Below, in pieces: positions 1 through 5,415 of a stretch of 5,502 nucleotides of DNA. The notes under the pieces are model-generated. The model worked only from the letters and a program-made list of their open reading frames with translations, did no database searches and was not told the origin of the DNA. Within the stretch, counting starts at the first letter, position 1, and every line of letters starts with the position of its first letter. The stretch comes from Desulfocapsa sp. (GTDB lineage: Bacteria; Desulfobacterota; Desulfobulbia; Desulfobulbales; Desulfocapsaceae): assembly GCA_020717935.1 (NCBI GenBank), contig DYDK01000125.1, forward strand, positions 1 through 5,502, given 5' to 3'. The position numbers and the translations under genes were made by a program.

Positions 1-1
1 A

Positions 2-61
2 GCCAAAGATAGCCTGAAGATGAGATGCAATCTGTTCAAGTTATTTGTGGACAGACCCTAA
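2..61 (+). other. Possible C-terminal tail of an unidentified upstream ORF
   Basis: The second forward frame is open from the left edge to a TAA at 59-61 and would encode 19 residues (AKDSLKMRCNLFKLFVDRP). I do not recognise it with certainty. The stop falls in or just after the segment TTATTTGTGGACAGACCC (41-58), which read on the minus strand (GGGTCTGTCCACAAATAA) has the look of an insertion-sequence terminal repeat, so the fragment could be the end of a transposase reading into its own right end. This is an inference from pattern memory only. An open frame of this length also occurs easily by chance. Confidence 0.18.
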
Positions 62-76
62 GTTTATCAACATATT
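48..76 (+). promoter_or_regulatory. Weak sigma70-type promoter candidate for ahcY
   Basis: TGGACA at 48-53 matches five of six bases of the -35 consensus. After a 17-nt spacer, CATATT at 71-76 matches four of six of the -10 consensus. Transcription would start near 83, which leaves only about 14 nt before the ahcY ATG, with the AAAGGA ribosome binding site (85-90) very close to the 5' end. I see no SAH or SAM riboswitch in the 96 nt upstream of the gene, but a promoter or riboswitch further upstream would be outside the window. Confidence 0.25.
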
Positions 77-96
77 AAAGAACAAAAGGAAAATAA

Positions 97-1392
97 ATGA
101 CATCTACACCTGATTATAAAGTAGCCGATATGTCCCTTGCCGCCTGGGGACGCAAGGAGATTGAAATTGCTGAAACAGAAATGCCGGGCCTGATGGCCCT
201 TCGCCAAAAATATAAGGCTGCCCAGCCCTTGAAAGGGGCCAGAATTGGCGGTTGTCTGCACATGACCATTCAGACTGCGGTATTGATGGAGACGCTGGTT
301 GACCTGGGGGCCGAGTTGCGCTGGTCATCCTGTAATATTTTTTCGACACAGGATCATGCCGCCGCAGCCATGGCCGCTGCGGGAATCCCGACCTTTGCCT
401 GGAAGGGTGAAAATGAAGAAGAGTTCTGGTGGTGTATCGATCAGACCATTTTTGGCCCAGACGGCTGGCGCCCCAATATGATCCTTGATGATGGCGGGGA
501 CCTGACCCTGGTAATGCACGATAAGTACTTGGATGATATGAAAAATATCCGTGGTATCAGTGAGGAGACCACCACCGGTGTTCATCGGCTCAACGAGATG
601 GCCAAGGCTGGCAAGTTGATGTGTCCGGCCTTTAATGTCAATGATTCGGTGACCAAGTCAAAGTTTGACAACCTTTATGGCTGTCGCGAATCCCTGATCG
701 ATGGCATTAAACGGGCCACCGATGTGATGATTGCTGGCAAGAATGCGGTTGTGGTGGGTTTTGGTGATGTGGGCAAGGGCTGTGCGCAGGCCCTGCGCGG
801 TATGGGGGCCACGGTGTATATCACTGAGATTGACCCGATCTGTGCCTTACAAGCGGCCATGGAGGGGTATCGTGTGGTCACGATGGAAGAAGTAGCCTCC
901 ATCGGTAATATTTTTGTCACCTGTACCGGCAATCTGCGGGTCATCACCCGCACCCACATGGAGCAGATGCCGGACCAAGCCATTGTCTGTAACATAGGTC
1001 ACTTTGATTCTGAGATTGATATTGCTGGAATCAGGGATTTGCCTTGGGATAACATCAAACCGCAGGTGGATCATGTGATTTTTCCGGACGGCAAGAAGAT
1101 TATTGTGCTGGCCGAAGGCCGATTGGTCAATCTTGGCTGTGCCACCGGTCATCCCAGCTTTGTCATGAGTAATTCCTTCACCAACCAGGTTCTGGCCCAG
1201 ATTGAACTGTGGCAGCACTCTCAACAGTATGAGAATAAGGTCTATTTTCTGCCGAAAAACCTCGATGAAATGGTGGCCCGGTTGCATTTGCAGAAAATTG
1301 GCGCCCACCTGACGGTTTTAACCAAAGAGCAAGCTGACTATATTGGGGTGCCCTTGGAAGGGCCATATAAACCTGATTATTATCGTTATTAA
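97..1392 (+). CDS. ahcY: Adenosylhomocysteinase (S-adenosylhomocysteine hydrolase)
   Basis: This cytoplasmic NAD-dependent enzyme reversibly hydrolyses S-adenosylhomocysteine to adenosine and homocysteine, removing the inhibitory product of SAM-dependent methylations and feeding the methionine cycle. The 431-residue product is full length. The substrate-binding part shows DDGGD (131-135), [10 protein letters not shown] (156-165) and [11 protein letters not shown] (182-192), with the catalytic-type lysine K187 and D191, and C196. The Rossmann NAD-binding loop is GFGDVGKG (221-228). GHFD (301-304) and [13 protein letters not shown] (352-364) complete the active site, and the C-terminal KPDYYRY carries the family's usual Lys and Tyr. 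The length is close to the animal enzymes (about 432) and it lacks the roughly 40-residue insertion of many bacterial homologues. The start is supported by AAAGGA six nt upstream and by the typical [17 protein letters not shown] opening. It is monocistronic in this view and converges on birA. Confidence 0.97.
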   Translation: MTSTPDYKVADMSLAAWGRKEIEIAETEMPGLMALRQKYKAAQPLKGARIGGCLHMTIQTAVLMETLVDLGAELRWSSCNIFSTQDHAAAAMAAAGIPTFAWKGENEEEFWWCIDQTIFGPDGWRPNMILDDGGDLTLVMHDKYLDDMKNIRGISEETTTGVHRLNEMAKAGKLMCPAFNVNDSVTKSKFDNLYGCRESLIDGIKRATDVMIAGKNAVVVGFGDVGKGCAQALRGMGATVYITEIDPICALQAAMEGYRVVTMEEVASIGNIFVTCTGNLRVITRTHMEQMPDQAIVCNIGHFDSEIDIAGIRDLPWDNIKPQVDHVIFPDGKKIIVLAEGRLVNLGCATGHPSFVMSNSFTNQVLAQIELWQHSQQYENKVYFLPKNLDEMVARLHLQKIGAHLTVLTKEQADYIGVPLEGPYKPDYYRY

Positions 1393-1403
1393 ATCAGGGA
1401 GGC

Positions 1404-1443
1404 AGGAAAAAGGTGATCAATGACTATTGATCACCTTTTTCCT
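1404..1443. terminator. Bidirectional intrinsic terminator between ahcY and birA, overlapping the birA stop
   Basis: AGGAAAAAGGTGATCAA (1404-1420) is perfectly complementary to TTGATCACCTTTTTCCT (1427-1443), leaving a 6-nt loop TGACTA. An A-run and a T-run flank the GC-containing core, so each strand gives a hairpin ending in a U-tract. This suits termination of both the rightward ahcY and the leftward birA transcripts. The birA stop (TAG, minus strand, 1424-1426) sits in the loop, and the right arm encodes the last birA residues KEKGDQ. Confidence 0.88.
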
Positions 1444-2191
1444 TGGTGGCTAAAGTCACATCACCCGACAACACCTCATGGTTTTTTCCGGTATGATCTC
1501 GAACCATAAGTATGCCATTATTGTCCACTCCTTGTGATTTTCCATAGATAATCTTTCCGGCGGGAGTCACCCAGTTCATCCATTTTCCATGAAGGAAATC
1601 CCGCTGTCGCCACTGATCGAGGATATTGCTAAAGCCTTCAGTTTCCAGTTGTGATACCAGGTGGAGAAGTTGGTTGCGGATTGCAGTGAAAAGAGTCAGA
1701 ATGCTCTGCTCTCTGCCGCTCTCAATGAGAATTGAGGTGGCTGTTTTTTGTAACGGATCATCAAAGTCTTTTTTTTCAGTATTGACATTGAGCCCGATGC
1801 CTACCAAGGCAAAATTTTGTTCTCCCGGATCTCCTTGTAAGGATGAGGTTTCCACCAGAATTCCGCCACATTTCCGGTCAGCAATATAAATATCGTTGGG
1901 CCACTTCAATTGCGGTTCCAGACGACATATTTTCTCAAGAACGAGGCAGACCGCCAATCCCGTCATGATCGTAATCTTGCTATAGTCTTCAATTCGAAGT
2001 TCGGGTCGTAATATGATTGTCCCATAGAGGCCTGTGTCGGGTGGGGATTGCCATACCTTTCCCAACCGGCCTCGTCCTGCTGTTTGGCAATCGGCCAATA
2101 CTGCGTAGCCTTGGGGCTTACCAGACAGGGCGAGTTCTCGGGCTATCCGGTTTGTCGAATCAACTGCCTCCAAAAAAAGAATATTGTTCAT
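1424..2191 (-). CDS. birA: Biotin--[acetyl-CoA-carboxylase] ligase, monofunctional (no DNA-binding domain)
   Basis: The enzyme activates biotin as biotinyl-5'-AMP and transfers it to a lysine of biotin carboxyl carrier domains. From the ATG at 2191 it has 255 residues. DSTN (11-14) opens the catalytic domain, GRGRLGKVW (39-47) is the adenylate-binding glycine/arginine loop, KWPND (96-100) and RKCGGILVE with K107 match the biotin-site lysine segment of E. coli BirA, and GIGLNVN (131-137) follows. A C-terminal SH3-like domain covers about 202-247. The N-terminal winged helix of bifunctional BirA repressors is absent, so it should not be a biotin-operon repressor. A GTG at 2218 would add nine residues, but it follows directly on the T-tract of the dsr terminator without a ribosome binding site, while the ATG gives the normal family start. 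No strong ribosome binding site precedes either. The gene converges on ahcY. A weak promoter (TTGAGA, 18 nt, TTAAAA) inside the upstream terminator region, or readthrough from dsr, could express it. Confidence 0.93.
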   Translation of the reverse strand: MNNILFLEAVDSTNRIARELALSGKPQGYAVLADCQTAGRGRLGKVWQSPPDTGLYGTIILRPELRIEDYSKITIMTGLAVCLVLEKICRLEPQLKWPNDIYIADRKCGGILVETSSLQGDPGEQNFALVGIGLNVNTEKKDFDDPLQKTATSILIESGREQSILTLFTAIRNQLLHLVSQLETEGFSNILDQWRQRDFLHGKWMNWVTPAGKIIYGKSQGVDNNGILMVRDHTGKNHEVLSGDVTLATKEKGDQ

Positions 2192-2223
2192 GCTTCCCAG
2201 ACCTGTCTCTTTGGACACAAGGC

Positions 2224-2255
2224 AAAAAAGTGCCGAGTTTTTAACTCGGCACTTT
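2224..2255 (-). terminator. Rho-independent terminator of the dsrABD transcript
   Basis: Read on the minus strand, GTGCCGAGTT (2252-2243) pairs with AACTCGGCAC (2239-2230) around a 3-nt loop and runs straight into six T (2229-2224). Flanking A and T pairs extend the stem to 13 bp. It lies about 40 nt after the dsrD stop and ends six nt before the GTG alternative start of birA, so it separates the dsr operon from birA. The plus-strand side has only three T after the stem, so it is mainly a leftward terminator. Confidence 0.9.
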
Positions 2256-2264
2256 CAGCACATC

Positions 2265-2283
2265 TCAACTTTTAATAAGTTGA
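2265..2283. repeat. Small inverted repeat after dsrD
   Basis: TCAACTT (2265-2271) and AAGTTGA (2277-2283) form a 7-bp AT-rich stem with a 5-nt loop just past the dsrD stop. No T-tract follows on either strand. It may add 3'-end structure to the dsr mRNA ahead of the main terminator, or it may be incidental. Confidence 0.4.
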
Positions 2284-2296
2284 AAAGCTTTCACTC

Positions 2297-2542
2297 TTAA
2301 TTCACACCGCTGGTACCTTCCTCGTTCTTGATACGGCTTGGAATAGCATACATGGTGGTGGAACCCGAAGACCAGAACATCAACTTGCCTTCCTTGACCA
2401 GATCATTGGCAACATTCTTCATCTCACGAGGTTTTGTGTCAGGATCACAGGCGTAAAAATCTTTGATATACAACTGTGGTTTGGGAGCGGTCTCTGCCTT
2501 CTTAATGATTGCAGCCTTAAGCTCGTCTTTACTGAGTGCCAT
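2297..2542 (-). CDS. dsrD: Dissimilatory sulfite reductase-associated protein DsrD
   Basis: DsrD is a small cytoplasmic winged-helix protein found with dsrAB in reductive sulfate and sulfite reducers. It was first suspected to bind DNA and is now known as an allosteric activator of DsrAB that speeds sulfite reduction. The product has 81 residues, close to the roughly 78 of the Desulfovibrio protein. Recognisable segments are the N-terminal helix (ALSKDELKAAIIKKAE, about 2-17), QLYIKDFYACDPD (23-35), a second helix REMKNVANDLVKEGKL (39-54) and the wing MFWSSGSTTMYAIP (55-68). No cofactor motif is expected or seen. AAGGAG lies eight nt before the ATG, after a run of seven T. It is the last gene of dsrABD, separated from dsrB by 90 nt that contain a very stable hairpin, and is followed by an intrinsic terminator. 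Its presence argues for reductive use of DsrAB. Confidence 0.95.
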   Translation of the reverse strand: MALSKDELKAAIIKKAETAPKPQLYIKDFYACDPDTKPREMKNVANDLVKEGKLMFWSSGSTTMYAIPSRIKNEEGTSGVN

Positions 2543-2583
2543 AATGCATACTCCTTAAAAAAATGTGAACAGACAAGCAAACA

Positions 2584-2622
2584 GGTCTGGTTGAATCTAA
2601 ACGGTTTAGATTCAACCAGACC
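2584..2622. repeat. 18-bp perfect hairpin in the dsrB-dsrD gap
   Basis: The arms at 2584-2601 (starting GGTCTGGTTGAATC) and 2605-2622 (ending GATTCAACCAGACC) are perfectly complementary over 18 bp with a 3-nt loop CGG. It starts 10 nt after the dsrB stop. Read on the minus strand it is followed by TGTTTGCTTGTCTGTT, which is U-rich but broken by G and C, so it is not a clean intrinsic terminator. It could be a leaky terminator or a 3'-stabilising or processing structure for the dsrAB part of the mRNA. Confidence 0.85.
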
Positions 2623-2632
2623 CTCACATCAA

Positions 2633-3760
2633 TTATTTGACATGAGAGGTGTACTTGAACTGAGTGGTCGTACGCCAGGTGTCATAGGCCAAGCGATAGT
2701 CATCAATGCTCTTGATGGTGAACGGAATGTCACACTTCTCAAAGAACTTCTCCCAACCGATACGCTCTGCCCACTCGCCAACGCGCTCGTATTTGCGAGC
2801 ATCTTTGGCATAGGCCTCAAGGATACCCTTAACAGCGGCAACGGTCTCCGGCCAACGAGGTGGAGTGTTGGGCAGGAAGGGGATAACCAGCTTGGAGAAT
2901 TTAGGAGCAGTCCGGCTGTTGGAAACCTTTCCACCAACCAGGATGGCAATACCGTCGCCCTCGGGATCAGCAAGAGGCATGGCGGGACACATGGTGTAAC
3001 AGTTACCGCAGAACATACATCGCTCTGCATTAACAGTAACGGTTTTGACTTCTTCGCCGTTGACTGTGGCCTTGGCAGGTTTAACCGCGCCAAGTGGACA
3101 GGCAGAGATGGCCAGAGGCAACTCGCAAACACCGGTGATCCGCTTGTGATCAATCATAGGTGGCTTGCGATGTACACCAAGGATGGCGATATCAGAGGCA
3201 TGAACCGCACCACACATATTCAGACAGCAGGCCAGGGCAATACGCACCTGAGCAGGCAGAGTCATGGAGGTGAAGTAGTCAAAGAGCTCATCCATAACTG
3301 CCTTGACAACGCCGGAGGCATCAGTGGCAGGGGTGTGACAATGAACCCAACCTTGGGTATGAACGATATTGGTCACGCCGGCACCGGTTCCACCAACTGG
3401 GAACTTGTTGCCACGGCTTGCCAGATCATCCAGCAGAGGTTGAACCTTGGCCTTGGAATCCACCATGAACTCAACATTGTTTCGTGTAGTGAAACGGAAG
3501 AACCCTTCGCAATGCTTGTCAGCAATATCACACATTTCGCGGATAAGCTCGATGGAAATCAAACGGGCAGCTCCTACGCGGACTGTCCAACACTCATCAC
3601 CGGTCTCTGATTTGTGCACCAGAACGCCGGGTTGAGTGATTTCATGCCACAGCCATTTGCCTTTGTTGGCCTTAATCACTGGGGGATGAAAATCAGAATA
3701 ATACCTAGGCCCGATATCGGAAATCCGATCGGACATCGGGTTGGCTGGATCGTAAGCCAT
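2633..3760 (-). CDS. dsrB: Dissimilatory sulfite reductase beta subunit
   Basis: DsrB pairs with DsrA in the cytoplasmic alpha2beta2 enzyme that reduces sulfite with electrons from the respiratory chain, with DsrC as co-substrate. In known enzymes the beta subunit holds the catalytically active siroheme. The 375-residue product has the typical DsrB cluster pattern: C141 in [11 protein letters not shown], then the adjacent pair C178-C179 and C183 in ACCLNMCG, which bind the siroheme-coupled [4Fe-4S]. An inserted ferredoxin domain carries C221 (ACPLGAV) and C248, C251, C254 (CMFCGNC), followed by C258-P. No key cysteine is missing. AAGGAG nine nt upstream supports the ATG. A 51-nt gap from dsrA holds a 5-bp hairpin (3783-3797), so the two genes are almost certainly cotranscribed. 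The long plus-strand open frame over this gene is a shadow. Confidence 0.97.
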   Translation of the reverse strand: MAYDPANPMSDRISDIGPRYYSDFHPPVIKANKGKWLWHEITQPGVLVHKSETGDECWTVRVGAARLISIELIREMCDIADKHCEGFFRFTTRNNVEFMVDSKAKVQPLLDDLASRGNKFPVGGTGAGVTNIVHTQGWVHCHTPATDASGVVKAVMDELFDYFTSMTLPAQVRIALACCLNMCGAVHASDIAILGVHRKPPMIDHKRITGVCELPLAISACPLGAVKPAKATVNGEEVKTVTVNAERCMFCGNCYTMCPAMPLADPEGDGIAILVGGKVSNSRTAPKFSKLVIPFLPNTPPRWPETVAAVKGILEAYAKDARKYERVGEWAERIGWEKFFEKCDIPFTIKSIDDYRLAYDTWRTTTQFKYTSHVK

Positions 3761-3782
3761 AATGTAAATCTCCTTATTTAGA

Positions 3783-3797
3783 CGAGTTTGTTACTCG
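3783..3797. repeat. Small intercistronic hairpin between dsrA and dsrB
   Basis: CGAGT (3783-3787) and ACTCG (3793-3797) form a 5-bp stem with a 5-nt loop in the 51-nt dsrA-dsrB gap. No U-tract follows on the minus strand, so it should not end transcription. It is short enough to be chance. Confidence 0.3.
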
Positions 3798-3811
3798 ATT
3801 GACCTTCTTAA

Positions 3812-5092
3812 TTAAGCTGCGTGGCGGGCACGGAACTCATCAACATCTCGCTCAAATCCACCCTCAACCTCTTCTTCCTGCCAGAAAACATAAGGATTAG
3901 AACGAGGCTCTTTGATATGCTGAGGAATGGGCTCAAGATCCATAACCTTGATAAAGGTTGGCAGACCGATGCGTTGCATGGTCTCACCCACGCGCTCACG
4001 GTTCTTGCCAACTTCCATCCACCAATCCCAGATCTTCTCGATGAATTCAATCAGCTCTTCAAACTCGTTGTCGGCTGACGCCTTCATGAAAGGAACAATA
4101 AGGGTGGCAAACTGGGCGCCATCAAGAATTGGGGCCTTGGCACCGCAACAGATGGTCGCGCCTTGATCGGCACCTGGACGCAAGGCTTTGGGCATAACAT
4201 TGATGCAGTGCATACAACGGGTACACTCTGAATCATCGATCTTCAGTTCGCCGCCTTCCATCCACATACACTCGGTTGGACACAGAGCGATAACTTCTTT
4301 CTGGATGTCGAACTTACCCCAGTCGCGGCCAGCATGAGCGCCACCGTTTCCTGGAATATTTCCGGCAACATACTCTTTGACGGCAGCCTGATCGATACGG
4401 ATGTTATCGCGCCAGGTGCCGATAACCGCCACATCTGACCGGGCAATCGCGGCTACGCAGTCATTGGGACAACCGGAGAATTTGAATTTGAACTTATAGG
4501 GGAACGCGGGGCGATGGATCTCATCCTGATAGTGCATGGTCAGGTGATGGCAGGCCTCTTCAGTGTCATAGCAGGCCCACTCACAACGGGATTGACCCAG
4601 GCAGTTAGCAGGGGTCCGCAGGTTGGAACCGGAACCACCGAGATCCTGCTGAATGTTGTGGGTCAGCTCATAGAAGAAAGGCTCCAAGGCTTCGGTACGA
4701 CAACCGAGCATAATAATATCGCCAGTGGATCCATGCATATTGGTCATACCGGAACCATATTTCTCCCACAAATCGCAGATGTCGCGCAGATGCTTGGTGG
4801 TATAGTACTTAGATGCAGGCTGGGCCAGACGAACGGTGTGGAAATGCTCAACACCAGGAAACCGTTTAGGCATATCGGAATAGCGACCGACAATACCACC
4901 ACCATACCCGAAAACACCAACAATACCGCCATGTTTCCAATGGGTGATTCTCTCTTTGTACGACAGTTCCACCTGGCCAAGAATATCCCAACACTCCGGT
5001 TTTTTCTCTGCCTGTCGTTTGATGTCGGTAACGAAGCTTGGCCAGGGGCCTTTCTCAAGCTCGTCCAACAGGGGTGTCTCATGCTTTGCCAT
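3812..5092 (-). CDS. dsrA: Dissimilatory sulfite reductase alpha subunit
   Basis: DsrA is the alpha subunit of siroheme dissimilatory sulfite reductase, the last reductive step of sulfate respiration in the cytoplasm. The 426-residue product is complete. THWKHG (50-55) is the well-known conserved N-terminal block. The siroheme/[4Fe-4S] motif C-X5-C...C-X3-C is intact: C164 and C170 in CLGQSRC, C208 and C212 in CPNDC. The lysines of YKFKFKFSG (199-207) lie just before, where family structures place basic residues near substrate and cofactor. The ferredoxin domain has C271 (CPTEC) and C290, C293, C296 (CTRCMHC). The relative spacing is as I recall it for Desulfovibrio DsrA. AAGGAGG seven nt before the ATG (5100-5106) is a strong ribosome binding site and fixes the start. 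It is the first gene of dsrABD, preceded by a long structured leader. The lineage looks Desulfobulbales-like by eye. Confidence 0.98.
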   Translation of the reverse strand: MAKHETPLLDELEKGPWPSFVTDIKRQAEKKPECWDILGQVELSYKERITHWKHGGIVGVFGYGGGIVGRYSDMPKRFPGVEHFHTVRLAQPASKYYTTKHLRDICDLWEKYGSGMTNMHGSTGDIIMLGCRTEALEPFFYELTHNIQQDLGGSGSNLRTPANCLGQSRCEWACYDTEEACHHLTMHYQDEIHRPAFPYKFKFKFSGCPNDCVAAIARSDVAVIGTWRDNIRIDQAAVKEYVAGNIPGNGGAHAGRDWGKFDIQKEVIALCPTECMWMEGGELKIDDSECTRCMHCINVMPKALRPGADQGATICCGAKAPILDGAQFATLIVPFMKASADNEFEELIEFIEKIWDWWMEVGKNRERVGETMQRIGLPTFIKVMDLEPIPQHIKEPRSNPYVFWQEEEVEGGFERDVDEFRARHAA

Positions 5093-5165
5093 GAATTTTC
5101 CTCCTTAAAAATTGACTCAGTTAACTGCAACCTTTACCAAAAAACAATATACATACCGATTACCG

Positions 5166-5189
5166 CCTTTTTTCTCTGTAGAAAAAAGG
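5166..5189 (-). promoter_or_regulatory. Leader hairpin B that sequesters a U-run
   Basis: CCTTTTTTCT (5166-5175) and AGAAAAAAGG (5180-5189) form a perfect 10-bp stem with the 4-nt loop CTGT. Being nearly self-symmetric, the minus-strand RNA also reads as CCUUUUUUCU pairing with AGAAAAAAGG. Its 5' U-run is the same run that would serve as the terminator tract of the hairpin just upstream, so pairing here could compete with termination. The mechanism is inferred. Confidence 0.5.
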
Positions 5190-5191
5190 AA

Positions 5192-5210
5192 GGTCATACC
5201 GGCTATGACC
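5192..5210 (-). promoter_or_regulatory. Leader hairpin A followed by TTCCTTTTTT (attenuator-like)
   Basis: On the minus strand GGTCATA, loop GCCGG, TATGACC makes a 7-bp stem followed immediately by TTCCTTTTTT. This resembles a modest intrinsic terminator about 100 nt upstream of the dsrA start and downstream of the candidate promoter, which would make it an attenuator. The stem is short and the first T-run is interrupted by CC, so efficiency would be low to moderate. Confidence 0.45.
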
Positions 5211-5306
5211 GTTTGAATGTTTCATCGCTTATATCGTGTTATGGCAACCAATCTTCCGATCAGTTTCATACAGATAATAGACTATTGAAGTATCATTCAG
5301 CGACCG

Positions 5307-5335
5307 ACAATATCCCTGAACAATTTATTTGTCAA
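5307..5335 (-). promoter_or_regulatory. Candidate sigma70 promoter of dsrABD
   Basis: On the minus strand a perfect -35 TTGACA (5335-5330) is followed after exactly 17 nt by TATTGT (5312-5307), four of six matches to the -10 consensus. Transcription would start near 5300, giving a leader of about 207 nt before dsrA. It is the best promoter match I see in the gap and has the right orientation for the dsr operon. Readthrough from the upstream sdh/frd gene is also possible. Confidence 0.6.
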
Positions 5336-5355
5336 CAAAAAACGAATGGAAATTG

Positions 5356-5387
5356 GCTGATAAATGAATCTGTATTCATTTGTCAGC
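5356..5387. promoter_or_regulatory. 14-bp near-perfect palindrome upstream of the dsr promoter
   Basis: GCTGATAAATGAAT (5356-5369) and ATTCATTTGTCAGC (5374-5387) are complementary at 13 of 14 positions around the 4-nt centre CTGT. The centre lies about 71 bp upstream of the predicted dsr start, a position typical of activators that contact RNA polymerase. Alternatively it is a 3'-end hairpin of the upstream sdhB/frdB transcript, as it begins 28 nt after that stop. The nearest T-run comes about 13 nt after the stem, so it is not a canonical terminator. Confidence 0.55.
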
Positions 5388-5415
5388 GATGCGGGAGAAA
5401 GGCCTTCTGACCGCC

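Larger units (their letters stand above)
5093..5415 (-). other. Long intergenic leader region upstream of dsrA
   Basis: These roughly 320 nt between the sdhB/frdB stop and dsrA contain no recognised protein gene or known RNA family. They are more AT-rich than the flanking genes. In minus-strand order they hold a 14-bp imperfect palindrome (5387-5356), a T-run (5342-5337), a sigma70-like promoter (5335-5307), about 200 nt of leader with two tandem hairpins (5210-5192 and 5189-5166), a 10-bp palindrome CAGTTAACTG (5127-5118) and the dsrA ribosome binding site. The plus-strand open frame running from dsrA through this stretch has no independent support. Confidence 0.7.

Noticed and set aside
1..96. 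SAH or SAM riboswitch upstream of ahcY
   Set aside because: The 96 nt available show no GC-rich SAH-type core and no strong stem structure. An element further upstream cannot be judged.
847..1308. 153-codon open frame on the minus strand inside ahcY
   Set aside because: It is a shadow of the well-supported ahcY reading frame with no family match or ribosome binding site.
2591..3610. 339-codon open frame on the plus strand opposite dsrB
   Set aside because: It lies antisense inside dsrB, has no recognisable domain, and its start is within the dsrB-dsrD hairpin. dsrB has all family motifs on the other strand.
5118..5127. Perfect 10-bp palindrome CAGTTAACTG near the dsrA ribosome binding site, as an operator
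   Set aside because: It is short, single-copy in the window and without flanking symmetry. A 10-bp palindrome alone is weak evidence for a binding site.
4514..5410. 298-codon open frame on the plus strand opposite dsrA and running into the intergenic region
   Set aside because: Most of it is antisense to dsrA, it shows no domain, and the part beyond dsrA is AT-rich leader sequence containing hairpins and the promoter.
5093..5415. CRISPR array or tRNA in the long gap upstream of dsrA
   Set aside because: There are no regularly spaced direct repeats and no cloverleaf or T-arm motif. The repeats seen are single inverted repeats.
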